From Nocardia beijingensis NBRC 16342 (GTDB lineage Bacteria > Actinomycetota > Actinomycetes > Mycobacteriales > Mycobacteriaceae), in contig NZ_BDBC01000007.1 of the NCBI RefSeq assembly GCF_001612785.1, forward strand, positions 1 to 64,000: a DNA stretch of 64,000 nucleotides, given 5' to 3'. Below, piece after piece: positions 36,352 to 44,156 of the stretch. Position numbers and translations under genes: made by a program. Position 1 is the first letter of the stretch. Each line of letters begins with the position of its first letter. Below the pieces are notes generated by a model. The model worked only from the letters and a program-made list of their open reading frames with translations. It searched no databases and was not told the DNA's origin.

Positions 36352-36510
36352 GTGTTCGACGTCAATCCGGAGCGCCTACGGACGGCAGGGCAAGCATTGG
36401 CCGGGTTACCAGCACAGATGGATGAAGTCGCGTCCTTGGACGCCGATCAGGTCGATGGGATGTTGGATGGATCCGCAGTCGGGCACAGCCTAGGGCAGAC
36501 GACATCGTAG
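36352..36510 (+). pseudogene. Truncated type VII secretion-target (EspC-like) gene
   Basis: About 52 codons from GTG 36352 read VFDVNPERLRTAGQALAGL..., like the N-terminal half of the ~100-residue EspC/DUF2580-type proteins of Nocardia that are exported by type VII secretion. The frame stops after GHSLGQTTS, where full-length relatives continue with a second helix. The next gene starts 40 bp later, so the second half, and any toxin gene usually following, seems deleted. Confidence 0.5.
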
Positions 36511-36549
36511 GCGTCTCAGGCGCGAGAAACGTTGCTGTTGGAATTCGAT

Positions 36550-36927
36550 ATGTCGAACCTGAGCCCCGCGGAACGCGATTTCGTGGACGGGGCTCTTGCC
36601 AGTTGGGTGGGAGTCTCGGCGAACGCGCCGATCCCAGTGCGTGCACTGGGGTTCGCCGATCGAGATCGGTTTGATGACGAAACCGCCAGGCTCCGCCGCG
36701 CTGTCCGCGACGGAACCGTGTTGACCGAGGTCGAGACGGCCAGAGTGCTTTTTCTGAGTGAACTGGCTTTCGGCAGTGACTTATTCGGCGCCGGCGTCGA
36801 ATTCCAACTCGTCAACGGAATACGTGACGCTGAAGCGATCTCGATTCTGCGTTCCTTACAGCGGAAGCTCTATACCCGCGCTGGGGCAAAAGCGCTGTTC
36901 GAGCCCGGACTCTACGCGCCCGAATAA
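36550..36927 (+). CDS. Hypothetical protein, possible orphan immunity protein
   Basis: 125 residues from ATG 36550. Acidic, helical, cytoplasmic: LSPAERDFVDGALASWVG, RALGFADRDRFDDETARLRRAVRDGTVLTEVETARVLFLSELAFGSDLFGAG. No known domain seen. The position directly after a broken secretion-target gene resembles immunity genes in polymorphic toxin loci, but this is inference from context only. Confidence 0.55.
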   Translation: MSNLSPAERDFVDGALASWVGVSANAPIPVRALGFADRDRFDDETARLRRAVRDGTVLTEVETARVLFLSELAFGSDLFGAGVEFQLVNGIRDAEAISILRSLQRKLYTRAGAKALFEPGLYAPE

Positions 36928-36990
36928 CGGAGCCTCATGGCCCGTCGGCAGTCTCTCGTTCGGCAACCGGCGTAAGCCTGTTGAGCCGAC

Positions 36991-38019
36991 CTACGCGAGA
37001 CGCACCTCCGCCGTGGCGAGGCCGAAGATCTTGCGTCCTGAGGACTTCGCCACGATGACGACAACAGCGGTCCGGGTCCCGGGGTCGAGCGACTTGATAC
37101 GCCCGGCGAACTCGACGCTCCCGGCAGCGACGGATTCGACGACCGTGTAGTTCGACAGCCGCACCCCGTACCTGGTGAGCGCGCCCGGATCACCGAGCCA
37201 CCCGGTGACGAACCCTGCGCCGAGGCCCATGGTGAGCATGCCGTGCGCGATCACATCAGGAAGACCCGCCAGCGCGGCGACACCGTCGTGCCAGTGGATC
37301 GGGTTCGCGTCACCAGAGACCCCTGCGTAATTCACCAGATCACCCCGCGTCAGCGAAACGATCCGGGCAGGAAGCTCGGAGCCGACAGCGACGTCCTCGA
37401 ATCGGATGGCGGTGCGCGGAATACGCGTGCGCGAGATCGTGGAGAGGCGTGGGCTGGTCTCCGGAACCGGGTCCGTCACACTCTGCTCGGCCGAGGCCGC
37501 GGTTCGCGAGGGCACATCGATACCGTGCATGATCACGCGTTCGATCGCGGAACCGATGCCCGCGTCGACTTCCTCACCGGTGATGCCGACCACGGTCGTA
37601 TGCATGATCTGCACCACCTCACCGGTCTGATCGGCGAAAGTGTTGGTGACGGTGAGCAGGTCTTTGCCCGCTATGCGGCGAACCGAGGTGAGTTCGACAT
37701 CGCTGATCAACCGGTCGCCGGTGACCACCGGCTTGTACGCCTCGAAGACTTGATCGGTTTGTACGAAAACGTCGTAGCCGCTGATGACTGTTTCGAAGAG
37801 CCTGCGGTTGGCCAGCATGGCGGCTGTCGAAATGAACGTGGTCGGCGCGACCAAACCGGCGTACCCGAGTTCACCTGCGGCGTCTTCACTCCAGTGCGCC
37901 GGATGAAAATCCTGAACAGCTCGCGCGTACTCGCGGATCTTCTCCCGGCCCACGTCGTAGTAGTCACCCACCCGATAGCGATGCCCCACCGAATCAGCCA
38001 CATCGAACGTTGCTTCCAC
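36991..38019 (-). CDS. Fused (3R)-hydroxyacyl dehydratase (HadA/HadB-like double hotdog)
   Basis: 342 residues from GTG 38019, which has AGGAG 8 nt upstream. N-terminal FAS1-type dehydratase half (VGHRYRVGDYYDVGREKIREYARAVQDFHPAHW, GLVAPTTF). The C-terminal MaoC half contains the hydratase-2 motif AGVSGDANPIHWHDGVAALAGLPDVIAHGM, with catalytic Asp and His. In mycobacteria these activities are separate HadA/HadB subunits of FAS-II; here they are fused. No lipid genes adjacent. Confidence 0.88.
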   Translation of the reverse strand: MEATFDVADSVGHRYRVGDYYDVGREKIREYARAVQDFHPAHWSEDAAGELGYAGLVAPTTFISTAAMLANRRLFETVISGYDVFVQTDQVFEAYKPVVTGDRLISDVELTSVRRIAGKDLLTVTNTFADQTGEVVQIMHTTVVGITGEEVDAGIGSAIERVIMHGIDVPSRTAASAEQSVTDPVPETSPRLSTISRTRIPRTAIRFEDVAVGSELPARIVSLTRGDLVNYAGVSGDANPIHWHDGVAALAGLPDVIAHGMLTMGLGAGFVTGWLGDPGALTRYGVRLSNYTVVESVAAGSVEFAGRIKSLDPGTRTAVVVIVAKSSGRKIFGLATAEVRLA

Positions 38020-38251
38020 CAGGTCGCTCCTCGCTCCATCAGAACGCGAATCAGATATCAACGGAATCGAATTCGTAAGTGCACCCACCCTTCCACATCC
38101 GCATCGGAATGGCTGCTGCCAGCGTGGTGTCATGCCGGAGCGTGTCGGCGCCGCATCCCGCGAAGCCCCAAGCAAGCCGGGAATCTATCGGTCTGTTTCG
38201 ATGTCCGAGAGGTTGGTGTGGCGCAGGCTCGAGCGCGATGTCTCCGGCGGC

Positions 38252-38282
38252 TTGACCCTCACGTCGCGTGAGGCTGGAAGGT
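38252..38282 (+). promoter_or_regulatory. MerR-type operator/promoter of the VOC-MerR pair
   Basis: TTGACC (-35, 38252-38257) is followed by the perfect dyad CCTCACG (38257-38263) and CGTGAGG (38267-38273). With the elongated ~19-bp spacer typical of MerR-regulated promoters the -10 falls near 38277 and transcription would start about 38290, exactly at an ATG. The downstream MerR protein is the natural ligand of this site. Confidence 0.65.
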
Positions 38283-38289
38283 GGGGTGC

Positions 38290-38377
38290 ATGAGTGACTA
38301 CTACAACGCGTTCGAGATGAGCCCCCACGCCCGGTCAGGATGCGGTTGCGCCGAAGCCGTTTCGGGGCATCTACGGG
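38290..38377 (+). pseudogene. 5' coding part of the VOC gene, out of frame by one base
   Basis: ATG 38290 begins MSDYYNAFEMSP. After the run of five C (38322-38326) this frame becomes implausible. Removing one C restores a continuous reading, SPTPGQDAVAPKPFRGIYG, straight into MPAFATIP of the VOC domain. The ATG coincides with the predicted transcription start. Either a real frameshift, a phase-variable tract or a sequencing error. Confidence 0.6.
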
Positions 38378-38821
38378 ATGCCCGCGTTCGCGACGATCCC
38401 CACGAGCGATCTGGCGGCTTCGGTGGATTTCTGGACTCGTGGGCTCGGGTTCTTCGAACTGTTCAGTATTCCCGGCAGGGTTGTGCATCTGCGCAGGTGG
38501 GCTTTCCAGGACGTACTTCTCGTTCCTGTGGAGAGCGTTCCGGAGCAGCCACCGGCGGTGAGCTTCAGTTTCGCGTGCGTGCTCAACCAGGTCGATTCTC
38601 TTGTCGAGGCCTGTCGCGCGTTGCGTCCGGACTCCGTCGACGGTCCACGGGATACTCCCTGGAACACCCGTGACGTCGCGGTGATCACCCCCGAGAACGC
38701 ACGGATCGTTTTCACCGCGGCGAAGCCTTTCGATCCGGACAGTCAGGAGGCGCGGGACCTCGAGGCCGTCGGGATCAGGGCACCGGGCGCCGGTCGCGGC
38801 GACAATGGTGAGCATGCCTGA
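38378..38821 (+). CDS. VOC (glyoxalase/bleomycin-resistance fold) family protein
   Basis: 147 residues as read from ATG 38378: a single vicinal-oxygen-chelate domain (FATIPTSDLAASVDFWTRGLGFFELF, VHLRRWAFQDVLLVP, VSFSFACVLNQVDSLVEACRAL, DTPWNTRDVAVITPENARIVF). The true N-terminus is probably about 29 residues longer, at ATG 38290, but is separated by a one-base frameshift. The end overlaps the MerR gene start by 8 bp, so the pair is co-transcribed and probably detoxification-related. Confidence 0.8.
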   Translation: MPAFATIPTSDLAASVDFWTRGLGFFELFSIPGRVVHLRRWAFQDVLLVPVESVPEQPPAVSFSFACVLNQVDSLVEACRALRPDSVDGPRDTPWNTRDVAVITPENARIVFTAAKPFDPDSQEARDLEAVGIRAPGAGRGDNGEHA

Positions 38822-39617
38822 TGCCGCTGACACCGATGGCCTGACCGTCGGTCAGGTCTCGGCCCGTCTGGGCGTGACGATCCGCGCGCTGCACCACTGG
38901 GATGAGATCGGTCTGGCCCGACCGTCGCTGCGCACGGTTGCCGGATACCGGCTCTACACCGCTGGTGATCTGGAACGACTGCACCGCATCGTCGTCTACC
39001 GCGAGCTCGGACTCGGCTTGGACCGGATTCGGGCCATCCTGGACGATTCGGCCGCAGACGTGCCCGCCGCATTGCGCACGCAGCGTGCTCAGGTCGCCGA
39101 ACGGATCGACCGCCTCCAGCGACTCAGCGCCGGACTGGACCGGATGATCGACGCCCACGAGCGCGGCCTGCTGCTGACCGTCGAGCAGCAGGCCGCGATC
39201 TTCGGCCCCCGGTGGGACCCCGATTGGCCCGCCCGTGCTCGTGAGCGTTACGGAGACACGACGCAATGGCAGCAGTACGCCGAACGCGCGGCATCTCGCG
39301 GGCCGGAGGAATGGCAGGCCATCGCCGATGCCGTGGCCGAGTTCGACCGCGCCCTCGGGGACGCGATGGACGCCGGCGTCGAGCCTGGAAGCCCGGAAGC
39401 GAATCGACTCGTCGAGCGGCACCGTGAAGTTTTCGCTTCGTACTTTCCCCTCACCAGGCAGATGCAGGTCTGTCTCGGCCGCAGGTACGAGGCCGATCCG
39501 GGATTCGCCGCCCACTATGACGGCATCCGCGCAGGCCTTGCCGCGTGGTTCCGTCGAATCATCGACGCCAGCGCGCGCGCCCACGGCATCGACCGCGATA
39601 CCGCGACCTGGCAGTAG
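38814..39617 (+). CDS. MerR family regulator with TipAS-like domain
   Basis: 267 residues from ATG 38814. MerR helix-turn-helix (LTVGQVSARLGVTIRALHHWDEIGLARPS, GYRLYTAGDLERL), a linking coiled coil (~80-125) and a C-terminal TipAS domain (RYGDTTQWQQYAERAASRGPEEWQAIADAV...), which in TipA traps thiopeptide-type drugs. Probably activates the VOC-MerR promoter at 38252 on binding a cationic or peptide compound. Confidence 0.9.
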   Translation: MPDAADTDGLTVGQVSARLGVTIRALHHWDEIGLARPSLRTVAGYRLYTAGDLERLHRIVVYRELGLGLDRIRAILDDSAADVPAALRTQRAQVAERIDRLQRLSAGLDRMIDAHERGLLLTVEQQAAIFGPRWDPDWPARARERYGDTTQWQQYAERAASRGPEEWQAIADAVAEFDRALGDAMDAGVEPGSPEANRLVERHREVFASYFPLTRQMQVCLGRRYEADPGFAAHYDGIRAGLAAWFRRIIDASARAHGIDRDTATWQ

Positions 39618-39885
39618 AGCGCGGTGCGCCTGTGCGTGCAGCCTGACTTCGCGACCACATAGCTTCGACCAAAGCGGTGTGAGACATGCAGACCGAACAC
39701 GATCCCAAGTTCCTCGGCCCGCATGAGCACTCTCTCGGTGACGTCATCAACCGGTAGGCCCGCTGACGGCGCTGTGCCGCCGGGACCAGCGCGGACGGTC
39801 GGTCTGCCTTCACTCCACATGAGGCGGATGGGCACCCCAACCTGCTCTCCGCAGCGTCTCCAGGGAGTTTCAAGCGGGAGGGTAA
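39618..39885. other. Intergenic region before the toxin-antitoxin pair
   Basis: No supported gene. A minus-strand stretch near 39640-39800 reads VDDVTERVLMRAEELGIVFGLHV in one frame but lacks a convincing start and may be a remnant or chance. The region ends in the AT-rich toxin-antitoxin promoter. Confidence 0.4.
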
Positions 39886-39919
39886 TATAATGCAGCTGTT
39901 GTACAATGCTGCTGTTATA
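39886..39919 (+). promoter_or_regulatory. Promoter/operator of the HigB/HigA-type pair
   Basis: Canonical TATAAT at 39886-39891 in an otherwise GC-rich context. It overlaps a 15-bp direct repeat with 13 matches, AATGCAGCTGTTGTA (39889-39903) and AATGCTGCTGTTATA (39905-39919), period 16 bp. Tandem sites over the -10 fit autorepression by the antitoxin. Confidence 0.6.
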
Positions 39920-39927
39920 TTCGGCAC

Positions 39928-40293
39928 GTGTGGACTGTGATATTGACGGACGAGGTGGAAGAGTGGTTCGTCACCTTGGCCCGAACCGATGCCGAGCAGG
40001 CGGCTCGGGTCGAAGCGGCTATCGACACGCTTGCCGACGAGGGGCCGTTGCTCGGTCGCCCGCTGGCGGACCGGATCAAAGGGTCGGAACTGCACCACCT
40101 GAAAGAGCTTCGACCGTTGGCGACCCACATCCGCATTCTCTTTGCCTTCGATCCCGACCGTCAGGCGATCCTGCTGGTCGCGGGAGACAAGGCCGGGCAG
40201 TGGAAACAGTGGTACATCGACAATATTCCACTAGCCGAAAAGCGCTATCAACGATGGCTCGACGCGAAGGACAGTGAGGACGATGGCACGTAG
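39928..40293 (+). CDS. RelE/HigB-like toxin (Gp49 family)
   Basis: 121 residues from GTG 39928. Fold signature of phage-derived Gp49/HigB-like toxins: VILTDEVEEWFVTLARTDAEQAARVEAAIDTLADEGPLLGRPLADRIKGSELHHLKELRP, then IRILFAFDPDRQAILLVAGDK and NIPLAEKRYQRWL. Expected to be a ribosome-dependent mRNA interferase. The toxin-first order and 11-bp overlap with the downstream antitoxin are typical of HigBA. Confidence 0.9.
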   Translation: MWTVILTDEVEEWFVTLARTDAEQAARVEAAIDTLADEGPLLGRPLADRIKGSELHHLKELRPLATHIRILFAFDPDRQAILLVAGDKAGQWKQWYIDNIPLAEKRYQRWLDAKDSEDDGT

Positions 40294-40603
40294 TTGGAAG
40301 GACGTGAAGGCTGACGTGCATGCGCAGGGACTCATCGATCCGGCGCATGTCACCAAGGCGAAGCGAGAGATCGAAGGCGCGCAGCGGGCTTACCGACTGG
40401 CGCAGGTCCGTAAGGCTCAGGCACGCACACAGACTGAGATCGCCGAGGCGATGGGTGTCACGCAGGCGCGGGTGTCCAATATCGAGCGGGGCGATATGTC
40501 ACATACCGAACTCGGCACGTTGGCAGCCTATGTTCGTGCGCTCGGAGGAAAGCTGCGTGTGGTGGCTGAATTCGGCAACGGTGACACTTTGGCTTTGGAA
40601 TAG
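40283..40603 (+). CDS. XRE family antitoxin (HigA-like)
   Basis: 106 residues from ATG 40283. The N-terminal 40 residues probably wrap the toxin; the XRE helix-turn-helix follows (TQTEIAEAMGVTQARVSNIERGDMSHTELGTLAAYVRALGGKLRVVAEFG). Overlaps the toxin gene by 11 bp. Likely neutralises the toxin and represses the promoter at 39886-39919. Confidence 0.9.
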   Translation: MARSWKDVKADVHAQGLIDPAHVTKAKREIEGAQRAYRLAQVRKAQARTQTEIAEAMGVTQARVSNIERGDMSHTELGTLAAYVRALGGKLRVVAEFGNGDTLALE

Positions 40604-40677
40604 CTGCCCCTGCGCCGGGGTCGACAAAGGGCCGTACAGGGCGAGAAGTGAACAGGACGTAGAAGGCCTCCGGGACC

Positions 40678-41682
40678 TCACACGCGGGGATACTCGGCGT
40701 GGACGTCGCCGTCGAACAGTCTCCAGAAGAAGGCGTTCATCTTCGCGGCGGTAGGTGCGTGGCGGGTCAGGATCGCGGCCACGGCTGGTGGCACGTCGTC
40801 CGGGATGTGGCCGGTGGCGCACTGGCGGACGTATTCGTTGCGGGCGACGGGGCCGCCGCTGGACGGCATCGGGACTTCGCAGACGTCGGCCACCAGCCAA
40901 TTGACCAGGCGCATGGAGGAGTAGCTGGCGTCATGGGTGGCGTGGCGTTCTACGAAGTCGCGCTCGGCGGCTGACAGGTCGAATCGTGGCGAGGTCGCCA
41001 GCCCGAAGTCGCTGAGATAGATGCGCTCCATGTCGGTGCGCAAGTTGCCGAAGTGCCAGTCCATGTGCAGCAACTCTCGATCGCGCAGGAACGCCACGAT
41101 TTCCGAGAACTGCCGCTCGACTGTGGCGGCCTTACCGGCCGGGTCCTCGCGCAGCCAGTCGGCTATCGGGTGTGGGATGTATTCGCAGAACAGCACGAGG
41201 CTGCACGGCGCGGCGGCCAGCGCTTCGAGACGGGTCCGGACGGCGGGGTAGCCGCCCTGGGCGGCGACCACCGCGTCGATGTCGGCGTGTTCAGCTGGGA
41301 CCGGCGATCGGCCGGGTAGTACCCGCCAGTGGTAGAGCACCGGGAACCCCTGCGTCTCACCGGCCAGAACGCCGTCGGTGACGATGACGTTCGCGGCCAG
41401 CTCTCGCCATGCGCTGAAACTTGGGCCGCCGATGCCGTACTGGCAGAACAGCGGCACGTCGAACAGGTTCGCTGTGGAGCCCGGCTCGGCGAGTTCCCGT
41501 TCGGTCAAGGGGATGCGCTTGGTGAACACCGGCACGCCCTCGACGTCGATGCGCGCCGTACCGCCGCCCACACCCAGGCTCGTAACTCGACCGCTGTCTA
41601 CCAGCTCAGCGAGCTCGGCATCGCTGCGCGAAGCCAGGGACGCCGAGAGCCGTTGGTAGAGCGCCAACCTGGCGGCTGTCAT
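40678..41682 (-). CDS. Kinase-fold protein (protein kinase/APH-like)
   Basis: About 334 residues from ATG 41682. Kinase landmarks: glycine-rich loop region GVGGGTARIDVEGVPVFTKRIPL with Lys56 as the VAxK lysine; catalytic loop LLHMDWHFGNL (HxDxxxxN, 207-214); and SDFGLA with the metal-binding Asp (~226). It lacks Hanks C-lobe motifs such as APE, and resembles atypical small-molecule or protein kinases. No membrane segment. Substrate unknown; no adjacent partner. Confidence 0.75.
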   Translation of the reverse strand: MTAARLALYQRLSASLASRSDAELAELVDSGRVTSLGVGGGTARIDVEGVPVFTKRIPLTERELAEPGSTANLFDVPLFCQYGIGGPSFSAWRELAANVIVTDGVLAGETQGFPVLYHWRVLPGRSPVPAEHADIDAVVAAQGGYPAVRTRLEALAAAPCSLVLFCEYIPHPIADWLREDPAGKAATVERQFSEIVAFLRDRELLHMDWHFGNLRTDMERIYLSDFGLATSPRFDLSAAERDFVERHATHDASYSSMRLVNWLVADVCEVPMPSSGGPVARNEYVRQCATGHIPDDVPPAVAAILTRHAPTAAKMNAFFWRLFDGDVHAEYPRV

Positions 41683-41924
41683 CACACCATTGTGGCACTG
41701 GCCCGGCTTTTACCTGGGTAGCCGTTGGCCCTGAGGTACCGGCCGACCAGCCGCACAAGCTGATCACGGAAACTCCACCCTTCTCGAAAGCCCCTCGGTC
41801 GCCGCAACCTCCCGATCGGGAGGATTGCGACGATCGCGGGAACTCGCCAATATCCAGGCCGTAGAGCCTCGTTCTGACTGGTCGGGCGCTCTCGTCGTCG
41901 GCGGCAAACCGACCGCACACTGGG

Positions 41925-42512
41925 CTACGGTTGTGCCGGCCGGACTTCGCTCGCTTTGCGGTACTTTCCGTGCCCGCCTTCGCCGACGACCCATGTCACC
42001 GGCATGCCCGGCGTGATGAGTTGTTCGTCGCCCTGGTACTGCCAGAAGGAGAACCATACGTCGCCGGAGTGGCTGGCGATGAGTCCGTCGTAGGTGTCGG
42101 GCAGCCACCACCGGACCACGCCGTCGAGGCTGGGATCAGGATCTTTCGCTGTCTTGACCTGACCGAACGGTATCAAGCCACCTCGCCCACGCCATCCGTC
42201 GAGAGTGGGAAGCAACGGCTGGTCCCCACCCGCGGGGTCGGCGGGCCAGATCTTGCCACTGCGGGACAGGACGTCGTCGTGGACTTCCCGGGCCAATCTG
42301 CACGCCACGCCGTTAGGGGTGAGCTCGCCGGGGGTAGTGCCCATCAATACGTTCAAGGCCGGGACGGTGAATTCGATAAACCACGCCGGTGGATCGGCCA
42401 GCCGGCGAAGACGCTCGGGGATCGTTTCATCGATGCGAACCTCGAAGCCGAAAGCCGACTCGATGTCGGCCGCCAGCAGGTCGGCGCCTCGCCGTGCTGT
42501 CTCCTGGTTCAT
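41925..42512 (-). CDS. Hypothetical protein
   Basis: 195 residues from ATG 42512 (MNQETARRGADLLAADIESAFGFEVRID). Trp-rich C-terminal half (VVRWWLPDTYDGLIASHSGDVWFSFWQYQGD) and a basic end. No known domain. One of several unassigned minus-strand genes in 41.9-43.9 kb. The spacer 41683-41924 contains no supported gene. Confidence 0.65.
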   Translation of the reverse strand: MNQETARRGADLLAADIESAFGFEVRIDETIPERLRRLADPPAWFIEFTVPALNVLMGTTPGELTPNGVACRLAREVHDDVLSRSGKIWPADPAGGDQPLLPTLDGWRGRGGLIPFGQVKTAKDPDPSLDGVVRWWLPDTYDGLIASHSGDVWFSFWQYQGDEQLITPGMPVTWVVGEGGHGKYRKASEVRPAQP

Positions 42513-42568
42513 TGGGTGTCCTGCCGATCAAGGGATGGTGCAACGGTTGATGAGTTTCACCGCTGGTT

Positions 42569-43111
42569 TCACGGACCGTCATACAGTCTTTCGTTCGGCA
42601 AGCGGCGTAAGCCGGTTGTGTCGCCGAGGATCACCTCTACGGAGTCGACGAACCGTCGTCGGTGTTGCTCTTGGAGGAACCATAGGGCGGATGTGAGGCA
42701 CGCGGCGAAGTCCAGGCGGTGGCCGTCGATTACCACCGCCAGGCGTACGTCCGGCTGCTCCGGGTGCGGTGATACCTGGTCTCGGGTGTGCTCGAGGGGC
42801 GGTTGGTGCTTGCGCCGCACGGCGGATTGTGTACGCGTGACTTGCATGATCACTCTGTGACGAAGGAGATCGCAATCATGCTCGGCCTCCGTGGATTTCC
42901 TGATTTTGTAGAGCGCCGCGATGTAGGTGGCGCACGTCATGGGTGGGCAGTCTTGGTGATGGTGGTAGGCCGTACGCGCGGCCTCGTAGCTCTGCATCGG
43001 CCAGTGCGGGTTGTTGTGGTCCAACCAGGAAAGAGTCCGGGCGAGGACGTTGGTGTCGTAGCACGGCCCGTTCGACTCGGCGTCGATGTCGGCATCGCCC
43101 TCGGCGGCCAT
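42569..43111 (-). CDS. Hypothetical protein
   Basis: 180 residues from ATG 43111 (MAAEGDADIDAES). Contains two clustered His/Cys segments (AYHHHQDCPPMTC and EHDCDLLRHRV) and ends VILGDTTGLRRLPNERLYDG. The frame opens further upstream with an implausible basic leader. No recognised domain. Lower GC than housekeeping genes nearby, in line with accessory DNA. Confidence 0.6.
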   Translation of the reverse strand: MAAEGDADIDAESNGPCYDTNVLARTLSWLDHNNPHWPMQSYEAARTAYHHHQDCPPMTCATYIAALYKIRKSTEAEHDCDLLRHRVIMQVTRTQSAVRRKHQPPLEHTRDQVSPHPEQPDVRLAVVIDGHRLDFAACLTSALWFLQEQHRRRFVDSVEVILGDTTGLRRLPNERLYDGP

Positions 43112-43197
43112 TGGTGAACACCTCCCACGAGACGGCGGCGTAGAGCCGCGACGGAAATTTCGGTGTTTGCTGCGATTTGCTCTGGATCGACCGCTGT

Positions 43198-43434
43198 TTA
43201 CGCCGGAACCAGATCCGGGCGCACCCACGGATCGCGGCGCGGTTCGGTCAGGTCACACAGGCGCTCGATATCGGCATCGCATGGAACTGATCGATTCGCT
43301 GCGAGTTCCAGATAGAGCTTCTCCGTACGGGTGACGCGGTACTCGAGGATCGCCGTGCTCACGAAAAAGCAGATGGCGAGCCAAGAGACGACCCCGAAGG
43401 CGATGAGCACCGGCAGCATTGCGCTACCGGCCAT
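43198..43434 (-). CDS. Small single-pass membrane protein
   Basis: 78 residues from ATG 43434: an N-terminal hydrophobic helix (MLPVLIAFGVVSWLAICFFVSTAIL) followed by a charged cytoplasmic tail (YRVTRTEKLYLELAANR). This start overlaps the end of the upstream gene by 11 bp, which suggests translational coupling; an in-frame start at 43527 would add 31 residues. Function unknown. Confidence 0.55.
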   Translation of the reverse strand: MAGSAMLPVLIAFGVVSWLAICFFVSTAILEYRVTRTEKLYLELAANRSVPCDADIERLCDLTEPRRDPWVRPDLVPA

Positions 43435-43903
43435 AGCGTGGAGTCTGGGAAACCACTCCGGACCAGGCCCGTACGGCCTCGACGACAGCAAGACCGGACG
43501 GAAGGAAAGCATTGCGAGCCGGGACAACCCATTGCCGGATGGAGCCGTTCGGGCTAGGGGAGGGGAGCGCGATGACGGCTCCCTCTCGCGCGATGCTCAC
43601 GTCCCTGCGGAACATCTCGGCGAACAGCTTGACGTCGTTGTCTTCGATGTCGGGACGGACCAGGAACGTCCAGCGACCCGAACGCGGATGTCCGACAATC
43701 GGTCCGATCGCGACGCCGCCGCTTTGCATATGCGCTTTCACCGCTCGGCCCAACCTGCTGGGCATCGTCACCGCCCACACCGACCCGGCGCGCATCACGA
43801 TCCGTCCGAGTTCCGGCGGGTCGATCACGGCGTTGAAGCCGCAATTCCTGCGATAGAACATGCAGCGGGACAACGGTGTGTCCCCGAACGCTCCTTCATC
43901 CAT
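43424..43903 (-). CDS. Hypothetical protein of XRE/DUF397 neighbourhoods
   Basis: 159 residues from ATG 43903. Pattern: MFYRRNCGFNAVIDPPELGRIVMRAGSVWAVTMPSRLGRAVKAHMQ, then GPIVGHPRSGRWTFLVRPDI. This faintly resembles the small primase/polymerase-like proteins found next to XRE-DUF397 genes in Streptomyces, but I cannot confirm that. Divergent from the XRE gene at 44157 and coupled to the membrane protein downstream. Confidence 0.6.
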   Translation of the reverse strand: MDEGAFGDTPLSRCMFYRRNCGFNAVIDPPELGRIVMRAGSVWAVTMPSRLGRAVKAHMQSGGVAIGPIVGHPRSGRWTFLVRPDIEDNDVKLFAEMFRRDVSIAREGAVIALPSPSPNGSIRQWVVPARNAFLPSGLAVVEAVRAWSGVVSQTPRYGR

Positions 43904-44156
43904 CGGCAGACCTCAACTCACATCGAAGGCGGGTAAGGTGCGCCCGGCCCGGCCACCCAGGCTGGGAAGTGACCGGCGTCGGGAACGTGAGCGGACGATC
44001 GCCATCACTCGCTCATGCCGCCGGGCGCGCTACCAAGGAGACACCCACAACACGCCTTGCTGCGACGATTTCAACGCGAACGTTTCCAAAAATCCGGTGC
44101 CGTTTTAGTTGTTGTTGCATCCTTGTTCGAGTTGCAACGCACTCCGAAAGGTCGAG

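Noticed and set aside
39515..39835. Minus-strand frame containing VDDVTERVLMRAEELGIVFG
   Set aside because: Half of it is antisense to the MerR gene and the start is poor; at most a gene remnant.
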